From Bacteroidota bacterium (GTDB lineage: Bacteria; Bacteroidota; Bacteroidia; Chitinophagales; LD1), in contig JAQBNQ010000072.1 of NCBI GenBank assembly GCA_028288545.1, forward strand, positions 1 to 9,479: a DNA stretch of 9,479 nucleotides, written 5' to 3'. Under the pieces are notes generated by a model, which saw only the letters and a list, made by a program, of their open reading frames with translations, was not told the origin of the DNA and ran no database searches. The translations under genes and the position numbers were made by a program. Of this stretch, positions 1-6,353 are shown piece by piece (within the stretch, counting starts at the first letter, position 1; each line of letters starts with the position of its first letter).

Positions 1-90
1 ATATTAATACTTTGTACTAAGTTAAATAAATATTCTGATTGTGTGAATGTTGCTTTGAGCGATGATATCTATCCAGGTATGACTGATAAT

Positions 91-744
91 CTATTTCTTC
101 AGATCCGCAGCCTTATAATCGGCCGGAACATTAAAGTCTGCAGATGTAAGATCGCTTGACTTTGCTGAGGTAAGGTTGAGAGAAGTGATCACATTACCGG
201 TAAGGTCTTTAGTAACAGATTCCAAAGGGAAACCCTGTAGGCTCTCTTCGCTTAATCCCATCAACTCGTAGCTGCTCTGAAAAAAGGCGTAGTACTTATA
301 GTAATCGGCTTTGAAATCTTTTGTCACCCACATTTCGGTAATGGTTTTGTTTGTTTTTACGATGACTTTTTCGCACAACATACCCATTAACGTTTTGGTT
401 TCGCCGGTACGGTTAACGCTTACGCGCGATACATTGAGGTTGCTTTGAATGCTCTTTGCGGGGATAGAATAATAAGTTTTAGAAACCTTTGCCGGTACCG
501 GTCCTTCGCCATAAGTAAGTAAATTGCCCGTAGACAGATCAGGAATGAACCAGGTAGTGCTTGTTACATCGGCACTCTGAAAATCCATTTTCATTTTGCA
601 CTGCGTTGCGGTAACATACCAGGTAACTGTTACACTTCCTTTTTCGGCAACACCGGCATATTTCTGTGTTACCACAATTCCGTTAGCGGCAAACAGAGAT
701 GCCGTAAAGGCCAGTAAAAAAACGATTGAAAATATCTTCTTCAT
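91..744 (-). CDS. Secreted DUF4412-like protein
   Basis: 217 residues. Residues 1-20 form a signal peptide (MKKI, a hydrophobic run, then a FAA-type end), so the product should enter the periplasm or beyond. The mature part is beta-rich. The pattern around 112-142 (TGETKTLMG, then C124, then VIVKTNKT and MWVTKDF) is what I know from DUF4412 proteins of Bacteroidota: a 'T-TK-I-G--C-K-----' strand followed by a 'VWVT' strand. The molecular function of that family is unknown. There is no lipobox cysteine after the signal and no T9SS sorting domain, so periplasmic or outer-membrane-associated is the likeliest location. The start at 744 is the only one giving a full signal peptide. It lies 77 bp downstream of the other minus-strand gene and may be co-transcribed with it, since no TAnnTTTG box is visible in the gap. 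Family assignment is moderately sure; function is unassigned. Confidence 0.8.
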   Translation of the reverse strand: MKKIFSIVFLLAFTASLFAANGIVVTQKYAGVAEKGSVTVTWYVTATQCKMKMDFQSADVTSTTWFIPDLSTGNLLTYGEGPVPAKVSKTYYSIPAKSIQSNLNVSRVSVNRTGETKTLMGMLCEKVIVKTNKTITEMWVTKDFKADYYKYYAFFQSSYELMGLSEESLQGFPLESVTKDLTGNVITSLNLTSAKSSDLTSADFNVPADYKAADLKK

Positions 745-779
745 AATTGCTTGTTTGTATTTTCTGTATTCAATTCCGC

Positions 780-797
780 TCCCGATAGCTATCGGGA
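780..797. repeat. 18-bp perfect palindrome, copy 1
   Basis: TCCCGATAGCTATCGGGA is its own reverse complement and recurs exactly at 6261-6278. It lies in the 77-bp gap between two minus-strand genes. Read on the minus strand, it is preceded by TTCGGAAT (plus-strand ATTCCGAA, 802-809) four bases away and followed by GCGGAAT, a flank arrangement similar to copy 2. It can fold as a hairpin in RNA but has no T-tract, so it is not a standard intrinsic terminator. It is best read as a dispersed intergenic repeat. Confidence 0.8.
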
Positions 798-821
798 TCC
801 AATTCCGAACTCCGCATTGCT

Positions 822-2285
822 CTACGGTCCTACAACACCTTTAACTTGCGATGAATTATAAGTTCCATCCGAAAGGCCTGTTAAAGGATTATTGTTTCGT
901 TTAATTGCTTCACCCGGGTTGCCACCATTCGGTCCGTAGAAAGGTAAAAAATTACCCGGTATAGGAATAGGTATACATATAGTACCGAGGAAAGGGATGG
1001 CCACACAAACCTGCAGCGATACATCGATATAACCTCTTGTACCAGGTTGTCCATAGCCGCCTCCATCGCCACCATAAGCTGAGGGAGTGATCTCGATAGT
1101 AGCAATGCTGATTGGAATATTAATAGGGTAGTTAGCCGTTGGTCCTAAGCCGGGAGTTGAGTTAACGCAACAAGTTGCATTACCACCATTGCGGAACAAG
1201 CCAATGGTGATACCACCGGCATTTACCACCCCACCTAAACCATTTTCCGAACCTCCACCGCCACAGAAGCCAAAGCCAATAGAGATAGAACCGATGATAG
1301 GAATACTTGGAGTAGAAAGTACAAAGCCAACAGCGCCACCACCACCACCACCGCCAAATATTGCTCCGTTATTTTGCAATACTGTTTTAGTAGTAAGGTT
1401 CATTCCATTGCCGCCATCTGCACCGGGTGTACCGCCAATGGTAAACAAGTTACCGTTATAAGTAAAGCCGCCGCCATCGCCGCCTCTTCCTAAAATGTCG
1501 CCATCATTAACAATGCAAACCAGTGAGTTAGGATCAAGCGGGCCCGTGGTGTAAGCAGGATTAGTGCTAACCGATGCATGTAATTGTACCGAGCTATTGA
1601 TGTTTAGCAACACAAATTGCGCAGGACTTGCAGGTAAGCCGTTTAGTACCTGTAAGTTGTAATCTGTCTGGTCCGTTGGAATGGTAATTTGAACCGGTGG
1701 ACGGATGTAAATTACATAACTTAAAAAGTGTATCTGGTCCCCGCAAAAGGCTTCAATGATGATAGGGAAAGTTCCGCCAACATTGGCGCATTTATCTGCC
1801 TTAACCACTACCTGTACCGAACCCGAAGTATCGACGGTTGGGTTGCCATTAAAATACACGGTAACACCATTAGGTAAAGATGAAAGATAGATGAGCGAAA
1901 TAGGTTGGTTGCCATGTGTGTGGGCAACAGTAACAACGGTTGAAACCGAATCACCAACAACACGGTCCAATGTATCTGTGCTATGGCTCAGGCTCATATT
2001 AAATTCGCACTCGTAACAGTTCTTTTCATAGGCCTTTAACCAGCACTCGCCGTTCCAGTATTCTATCAGGCTATCCTGTGTGTTAAAGATGGTCAATCCT
2101 CTTAGCGGATTTATAATTGAATCACGTTCAGGCGTATTAAGGCGTGGAAGACCTAATCCTTTAGTGCTTGATTCGAGTTGGAGAATGGCGCTTGAATCAG
2201 GGATTAAAATATTGATACCTACCTGTGCTTCGGAAACGGAATAGAGAAGCAGGCATAAAACGGAAAGCGTTACAATTTTCTTCAT
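822..2285 (-). CDS. Secreted protein with phage-adhesin-like glycine-rich domain
   Basis: 487 residues. The signal peptide is 1-20, with cleavage expected at SEA|QV. Residues 21-88 carry the Bacteroidota 'VGIN...PD-SA-L-L-S--KGL--PR' opening and a 'GL-IFNT-DS--EYWNG-CW' end, a module I associate with secreted and tail-fibre-like proteins. Residues about 100-195 look like an Ig-like domain (LPNGVTVYF, then GTFPIIIEAFCG). Residues about 198-487 resemble the glycine-rich C-terminal domain of phage tail adhesins: a beta part (YNLQVLNGLPASP, 209-221), 'VNDGDILGRGGDGGG' (259-273), 'NNGAIFGGGGGGGA' (305-318), repeated Gly motifs to 458, and a closing 'GEAIKRNNN ... GVVG' (458-486). Hydrophobic, charge-poor loops separate the Gly motifs. 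No T9SS sorting domain is present, so surface delivery is unexplained. The function is not known; a surface-binding role is inference. Confidence 0.8.
   Translation of the reverse strand: MKKIVTLSVLCLLLYSVSEAQVGINILIPDSSAILQLESSTKGLGLPRLNTPERDSIINPLRGLTIFNTQDSLIEYWNGECWLKAYEKNCYECEFNMSLSHSTDTLDRVVGDSVSTVVTVAHTHGNQPISLIYLSSLPNGVTVYFNGNPTVDTSGSVQVVVKADKCANVGGTFPIIIEAFCGDQIHFLSYVIYIRPPVQITIPTDQTDYNLQVLNGLPASPAQFVLLNINSSVQLHASVSTNPAYTTGPLDPNSLVCIVNDGDILGRGGDGGGFTYNGNLFTIGGTPGADGGNGMNLTTKTVLQNNGAIFGGGGGGGAVGFVLSTPSIPIIGSISIGFGFCGGGGSENGLGGVVNAGGITIGLFRNGGNATCCVNSTPGLGPTANYPINIPISIATIEITPSAYGGDGGGYGQPGTRGYIDVSLQVCVAIPFLGTICIPIPIPGNFLPFYGPNGGNPGEAIKRNNNPLTGLSDGTYNSSQVKGVVGP
1336..1356 (-). repeat. 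In-frame GGN tract encoding seven glycines
   Basis: A run of CCA/CCG triplets on the plus strand encodes Gly311-Gly317 of the minus-strand secreted protein. Five of the seven triplets are identical, so the tract could vary in copy number, but any gain or loss of a triplet keeps the reading frame. It coincides with the longest polyglycine stretch of the putative adhesin domain. Confidence 0.6.
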
Positions 2286-2313
2286 CTACAGGAATGGATT
2301 TAATAGACCGCAC

Positions 2314-2321
2314 CAAAATTA
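2314..2321 (-). promoter_or_regulatory. Candidate -7 element for the 487-residue protein gene
   Basis: On the minus strand this reads TAATTTTG, an exact match to the Bacteroidota -7 consensus TAnnTTTG. It ends 28 bases before the ATG at 2285, a plausible leader length. I see no good TTTG -33 element at the usual distance, so the call rests on the -7 box and its position in a divergent intergenic region. Confidence 0.45.
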
Positions 2322-2389
2322 TCACTTATTTGACAGATGTTGGCATATCGGGCCTTGATTTTCGTCATTTTCTTTTCATGACTTTACCT

Positions 2390-2397
2390 TAACTTTA
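2390..2397 (+). promoter_or_regulatory. Candidate -7 element for the type B surface-protein operon
   Basis: TAACTTTA matches TAnnTTTG except for the last base and lies 23 bases before the ATG at 2421. A TTTT at 2368-2371, 18 bases upstream, could serve as a poor -33 element. It would drive the surface-protein and PorP/SprF pair. Together with the minus-strand box at 2314-2321 it would make this 135-bp gap a divergent promoter region. Confidence 0.35.
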
Positions 2398-2420
2398 GCC
2401 CCAAATTCGAAAAGCGCTTA

Positions 2421-4295
2421 ATGAGGAAATTCTCTTTGCTGGCTTCTGTTTTAGTGATGTTGACGTTATCGGTTACAGCGCAAAATGCTTTGTGGAGTAA
2501 TAACGGTTTGGTGTCGGTTAAAGCCGCTGCTTACATTTCTATTATCGGCGATGCATCGAACCAGGGCAATGGTATTTACGATAACAGCGATTCGATATTT
2601 TTAACCGGCAACTGGACCCACAATGCCAACAACCGTTGCTTCGATTCTATAGGTAAAGGCTGGGTTTATTTTTATGCTGCCGACCAGCGCATTAACGGAA
2701 CGTATCCCACCCACTTCAACAATCTTGTACTTAAAAACCAGGGCGTAAAGTACGGCGATATTGATGTGTACGTAGATGACACTTTGTTTTTAACCGACCG
2801 CGAATTTCACATGGATACCAACACCGTTTGGGAGTTGAATGCTGATACAGGTTCTGTAAAAAGAAGTTCGGGTTATGTATCCAGTTTGAAGGATGGAGGA
2901 TTGTTGAGAAGAACTAATTCAACGCTGCCTTATTTATTTGCTGTTGGTTCAAACGTCAACACCTTCCGTTACCGGCCGGTAGAATTTAAACCATTGTTGA
3001 GTAACCAAAATCATTTTAAAGCAAGGTTTGCTAACGTGGACCCTACTGCCGAGAACTTTGACCGTGCAGTTAAGTCGGTTCATGTTTGCCAGATAAACCC
3101 TGCCTGGTATCATCGTTTGTACCATGTTTCGGGTAATGATTCAGCCGCCATTACTATTATGTACGATACACTTGCCGATGGAAACTGGAACGATATTGTG
3201 CACTGGCAAAACCAACCTGAATGGGAAAGCATTTACCGCGATACAATTTTGGCGGGTACACCATTCAATCGCATCAGCAAATTTGTTTGGAATAATTACC
3301 GCTATGCACCTTTTGCTTTAGCCATTACCAGCGACCTTGAAATAAGCGGACTTGTTAGCAATGTTACCTGCAATGGCTTTGCAAATGGCTCTATTACCTT
3401 AACTGTAACCGGTGCAAAAGATGGGTATACTTTTTTATGGAGTAACCAGGATACTACTCAAAACATAAGCGGACTAAGCGGGGGTATTTATACGGTAACT
3501 TTATCTGAAGTTATTGGCTGTGTCTATATTGACACGTTCAATGTTTTTGAACCGACCAAACTGACCACCAGTATTACATCTATCAACGATAGCTGCTATG
3601 GTTCTCAAAATGGTTTGGCAACGGTGGATATTAAAGGTGCTACGCCGCCCTATATAATTGCTTGGAGCGATTCATTTAATACAAATACCATAACCCACCT
3701 TCCGGCAGGAACTTACACGGTGGTTGTTACAGATTCTAACGGATGTGTGAAAACTGATTCGGTAGTAATTTCTCAACCCGCGCAAGACCCTTATGTTGTT
3801 GCCGGAGTGGATACTTTAATATGGCGACATGATACAATTCAGCTGAACGGGTTTTTGGGCAACAGTTATCAGTGGACACCCAACGTTAATTTGAGTTGTA
3901 CTGATTGTTACAATCCATTGGCCTGGCCGGATTCGGATATTGTTTATCACTTATCGGTTGGTGATAATGCAGGTTGTCATTATTCTGATAGCGTAAGGAT
4001 TTTTGTTCGCGATAAACCTTTTGTGTTCTTCTTTATACCGAATGCAATAACACCTAATGGCGATGGATATAACGATACCTGGTTTATTAAAGACTTAGAG
4101 CGTTACCCCGATAATGAAGTGCGCATTGTAAACCGCTGGGGCGATGAAGTTTTTTATCAGAAGCCATATCAAAACGATTGGGCAGGAACCTGGAACGGGC
4201 AAAATTTGCCGGGCGCAACTTATTACTATATACTGAAGATAAATTACAACGGGCAGGAGCAAAAGTTTGATGGTCCATTGACCATTATCCGCTAA
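2421..4295 (+). CDS. SprB-repeat surface protein with T9SS type B sorting domain
   Basis: 624 residues, exported and attached to the cell surface through the type IX secretion system. The signal peptide is 1-20 (SVTA|QN). Residues about 21-303 are beta-rich and unassigned; they contain 'GWVYFYAADQRINGTYPTHF', a phrase I recognise from other large Bacteroidota surface proteins. Two SprB-type repeats follow (about 305-378 and 382-453), each with a conserved Cys near the start, 'NG', an aromatic-W-S segment, 'G-YTV' and a 'GC---D' end. A PKD/Ig-like segment spans about 456-534. Residues 538-624 are the gliding motility-associated C-terminal domain (type B, CHU_C): 'FIPNAITPNGDGYNDTW', 'V-I-NRWG-EVF' and 'W-GTWNG--LPGATYYY'. 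The stop is one base before the next ATG, a PorP/SprF gene, the usual arrangement for type B cargo. Its ligand or substrate is unknown; no enzymatic motif is seen. Confidence 0.92.
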   Translation: MRKFSLLASVLVMLTLSVTAQNALWSNNGLVSVKAAAYISIIGDASNQGNGIYDNSDSIFLTGNWTHNANNRCFDSIGKGWVYFYAADQRINGTYPTHFNNLVLKNQGVKYGDIDVYVDDTLFLTDREFHMDTNTVWELNADTGSVKRSSGYVSSLKDGGLLRRTNSTLPYLFAVGSNVNTFRYRPVEFKPLLSNQNHFKARFANVDPTAENFDRAVKSVHVCQINPAWYHRLYHVSGNDSAAITIMYDTLADGNWNDIVHWQNQPEWESIYRDTILAGTPFNRISKFVWNNYRYAPFALAITSDLEISGLVSNVTCNGFANGSITLTVTGAKDGYTFLWSNQDTTQNISGLSGGIYTVTLSEVIGCVYIDTFNVFEPTKLTTSITSINDSCYGSQNGLATVDIKGATPPYIIAWSDSFNTNTITHLPAGTYTVVVTDSNGCVKTDSVVISQPAQDPYVVAGVDTLIWRHDTIQLNGFLGNSYQWTPNVNLSCTDCYNPLAWPDSDIVYHLSVGDNAGCHYSDSVRIFVRDKPFVFFFIPNAITPNGDGYNDTWFIKDLERYPDNEVRIVNRWGDEVFYQKPYQNDWAGTWNGQNLPGATYYYILKINYNGQEQKFDGPLTIIR

Positions 4296-4296
4296 T

Positions 4297-5265
4297 ATGA
4301 TAAAGAAGATATTTTTTGCGTTTTTCGGTTTGCTATCGGTGGGTTTATATGCCCAGCAGGTGGAGGACTTTTCGTTACTGCGCGAAAATGCTTTTGTGTT
4401 GAACCCGGCCCTTGCCGGTACCGAAGGCTATATACACGGCACGGCTACTTTTAGAAAGGAGTTTTTGAGTATAGACCAATCGCCTTACACAGCCATGTTT
4501 GCTATGGATGGACAGATTAAAGAAAAGCACATTGGGCTGGGCGGTTATGTGATACATGATGTTACAGGACCAACAGGAAAAACAGGTGGAAGTTTTGCCT
4601 TTGCTTATAACCTGCCCATTGCAAAAAAGCGTGGGTTCAGATATACCAATGGCGAGGTAGACCACGTATTAAGCTTTGGCGCTGCCATCAGCGTGGTGCA
4701 GTACCGTTTGGATGGTTCGCAATTGCTGGTAAACAACCAGGGCGATCCCGGCCTTTATACAACCGGTGGCTTCAAAGTATTTCCGGATGCATCTTTTGGT
4801 ATTTATTATAAGTGGAAGGAGCAGTTGTTTGCAGGTGTTTCAGTGCCCCAAATAATGGGCTTGAATGTAAACTACCGTGCCAGCGATGGCACAGCTGAGA
4901 TTAAGAAAGTGCAGCACCTTAATATTTTGGTAGGCGGCAAAATTGCCTGGGACAAGGAGAACTTTAGTATTGACCCTATCGCCTCTTTCCGTTGGGTAAA
5001 AGGTGCCCCACCACAAGGTGATGTTGGTTTGCGCTTTGTTATTTACAAGGTGTTTTGGGTTGGTACCAATTACCGCAGCTTAAACTATGAAGTGTTTGAG
5101 GCCGGCTTTAACGTTAAGAACGTTTTTATGCTCAGCTATTCGTATGATTTCAACTTCTCTAAATACAGCAAGGACGTAGGGGCTACCCACGAGTTAAGCA
5201 TCAGCTTTAACATACCAAGGTCAAGCCGCGTTTGGCGCGGCGTTGGGCCGGCTTTACGCTTCTAA
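4297..5265 (+). CDS. PorP/SprF-family T9SS outer-membrane protein
   Basis: 322 residues, a predicted outer-membrane beta-barrel. The signal peptide is 1-19 (GLYA|QQ). Family hallmarks are 'NPALAG' at 36-41 just after the signal, a strand pattern with 'FR-E' and 'GLGGYV', 'FPDASFGIYYK' in the middle, and a terminal 'HELSISFNIPR' strand. The length is typical of the family (about 300-350). SprF of Flavobacterium johnsoniae is needed for secretion or attachment of the type B protein SprB; by analogy this protein should serve the 624-residue protein encoded one base upstream. The start follows that gene's stop by a single base (TAATATG), so translational coupling is likely. Being in a cargo pair, it is probably a dedicated SprF-like partner and not the core PorP. 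The family is sure; the partner is inference. Confidence 0.92.
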   Translation: MIKKIFFAFFGLLSVGLYAQQVEDFSLLRENAFVLNPALAGTEGYIHGTATFRKEFLSIDQSPYTAMFAMDGQIKEKHIGLGGYVIHDVTGPTGKTGGSFAFAYNLPIAKKRGFRYTNGEVDHVLSFGAAISVVQYRLDGSQLLVNNQGDPGLYTTGGFKVFPDASFGIYYKWKEQLFAGVSVPQIMGLNVNYRASDGTAEIKKVQHLNILVGGKIAWDKENFSIDPIASFRWVKGAPPQGDVGLRFVIYKVFWVGTNYRSLNYEVFEAGFNVKNVFMLSYSYDFNFSKYSKDVGATHELSISFNIPRSSRVWRGVGPALRF

Positions 5266-5427
5266 TTGATTTCAATTCTCCTTTTTTGTTCTCCATATCT
5301 GTGCACAGGTTGTATATAATATTTTAACAGCTTTTGTAGAATACGTGAAATAATTGTGTTACTTTCCGTATGGAATTTCGTTCTATATAACATCTTAGAA
5401 TAAATTTTTAAACTAAAACCCGACCTT

Positions 5428-6243
5428 ATGAAAAGTTTATCATTAACCCTACTTGCACTTTTTATGATTGCCGCCAATGTCGTTTCCGCCCAGGATTCGA
5501 GAACGCAGGTTTTGAATGCCACCCAGGTTGCCAAGTTGGATCTAACAGGCAAATGGAGCGGTAAACGCAATCAATATTCATGGGATAAAAAGAGCTTTAT
5601 CGAAAGCTTTCAATACGAATTTGATCTTAAACAGGAAGGAGATATCGTTACAGGTACTTCTACCATTATCAGCAGCAACGGCGACTATGCCGATATGAAA
5701 CTGGAAGGTGTTATTGTTGGCAATAAATTTCACTTTAGAGAATACGAAGTGGTTAATGCAATCAGACCAACCGGTAAATTATGGTGCTTTAAAAGCGGGG
5801 AGTTGAACATTGTAAAGGATGGCGACAACATTAAACTTTCGGGCTCAACAAGCAGCTTTATGGAAGGCTACAACTACCCTTGCAGCGGTGGCGAAACAGA
5901 TATTACTAAAGTAGATAACAGCAACAATAACCTGGCAGTTGTTATGGCAGGTACTGCAGCCGATACTAAAGTTGAAGCCAGCATGAACATTACTACTTAC
6001 CCAAATCCGTTTATCGAAAATGCCAACATCAACTACAATCTTACCGGCGATTCGAAGGTGAAAATGGAAGTGTTTGATATTTCAGGTAAACTGGTAGCCA
6101 ACCTTTTCGAAGGCAACCAAAAGGCAGGTGTTTACAATTATACTTTTAGCGGAAAGAATTACTCTTCTCAAAGCGGAATGTATATCATTAAGATGACTGT
6201 TAACGGCGATGTTTACAGTCACCAGATAGTGCAGATGAGATAA
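5428..6243 (+). CDS. Secreted calycin-like protein with T9SS type A sorting domain
   Basis: 271 residues. The signal peptide is 1-21 (VVSA|QD). Residues about 38-165 form a small beta-rich domain: it opens with 'LTGKWSGK', has alternating strands such as 'YEFDLKQEGDIVTGTSTI' and 'GVIVGNKFHF', and contains C120 and C152. The G-x-W opening and strand pattern suggest a lipocalin/calycin-like barrel, but I cannot name a family. After a low-complexity linker, residues 188-271 are a type A sorting domain: 'TTYPNPF' (189-195), 'VFDISGKLV' and 'SGMYIIKM', ending in a K/R-rich style. It should therefore be secreted by the T9SS and released or lipid-anchored. A 162-bp gap separates it from the PorP/SprF gene; TTTG 5333-5336 with TACTTTCC 5360-5367 is a weak promoter candidate. 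A strong terminator follows, so it is probably monocistronic. Confidence 0.85.
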   Translation: MKSLSLTLLALFMIAANVVSAQDSRTQVLNATQVAKLDLTGKWSGKRNQYSWDKKSFIESFQYEFDLKQEGDIVTGTSTIISSNGDYADMKLEGVIVGNKFHFREYEVVNAIRPTGKLWCFKSGELNIVKDGDNIKLSGSTSSFMEGYNYPCSGGETDITKVDNSNNNLAVVMAGTAADTKVEASMNITTYPNPFIENANINYNLTGDSKVKMEVFDISGKLVANLFEGNQKAGVYNYTFSGKNYSSQSGMYIIKMTVNGDVYSHQIVQMR

Positions 6244-6260
6244 CAATAATTCGGAATGCG

Positions 6261-6278
6261 TCCCGATAGCTATCGGGA
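6261..6278. repeat. 18-bp perfect palindrome, copy 2
   Basis: TCCCGATAGCTATCGGGA, identical to 780-797. It begins 17 bases after a stop codon and lies ahead of the intrinsic terminator. Its flanks are TTCGGAAT (6250-6257) three bases upstream and GGAAT two bases downstream, matching those of copy 1 read on the opposite strand. This supports a common element of roughly 35-45 bp and not a chance palindrome. Confidence 0.8.
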
Positions 6279-6310
6279 GGAATGCAAATCCAATTTCAAA
6301 ACAAATATTA

Positions 6311-6347
6311 AAGAGTCCCTTGCCTTAGGCGGGGACTTTTTATTTTT
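6311..6347 (+). terminator. Intrinsic terminator after the 271-residue protein gene
   Basis: AGTCCC (6314-6319) pairs with GGGACT (6332-6337). The stem extends inward through GCC/GGC (6322-6324 with 6328-6330, loop TTA) past one bulged base, and outward by A-T and G-T pairs. It is followed directly by TTTTTATTTTT. This is a textbook rho-independent structure about 70 bases after the stop at 6243, and it insulates the repair gene that starts at 6354. Confidence 0.85.
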
Positions 6348-6348
6348 A
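6341..6348 (+). promoter_or_regulatory. Candidate -7 element for the endonuclease III operon
   Basis: TATTTTTA matches TAnnTTTG except for the last base and ends five bases before the ATG at 6354; CTTG at 6319-6322 could act as a -33 element with an 18-base spacer. If used, the transcript would be leaderless or nearly so, and the promoter would overlap the T-tract of the preceding terminator. The T-rich context makes a chance match quite possible. Confidence 0.25.
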
Positions 6349-6353
6349 CCCCG

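Noticed and set aside
1..90. Possible gene or terminator downstream of the DUF4412-like gene
   Set aside because: The stretch is AT-rich with no open frame of useful size, no stable hairpin and no clear promoter box.
1336..1356. Triplet tract as a phase-variation switch
   Set aside because: Copy-number change would keep the reading frame, so it cannot act as an on/off switch; at most it alters the polyglycine length.
1189..1461. Plus-strand proline-rich reading frame
   Set aside because: It is the mirror of the glycine codons (GGN read as CCN) of the minus-strand secreted protein, with no signal or start context of its own.
822..2285. The glycine-rich protein as part of a prophage
   Set aside because: It has a signal peptide and no capsid, tail, integrase or lysis genes nearby; neighbours are cell-envelope genes, so a cellular protein with a phage-like domain is more likely.
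5225..5241. GCCGCG/CGCGGC hairpin near the end of the PorP/SprF gene
   Set aside because: It lies inside the coding region and no T-tract follows.
5264..5288. AATTGA-TT-TCAATT followed by a T-run as a terminator after the PorP/SprF gene
   Set aside because: The stem is only six mostly A-T pairs with a two-base loop, too weak to call; possible but unsupported.
5262..5570. 102-codon minus-strand reading frame over the gap before the 271-residue protein gene
   Set aside because: It overlaps the signal peptide region of a clear plus-strand gene and its translation resembles no family; the gap is better read as a leader and promoter region.
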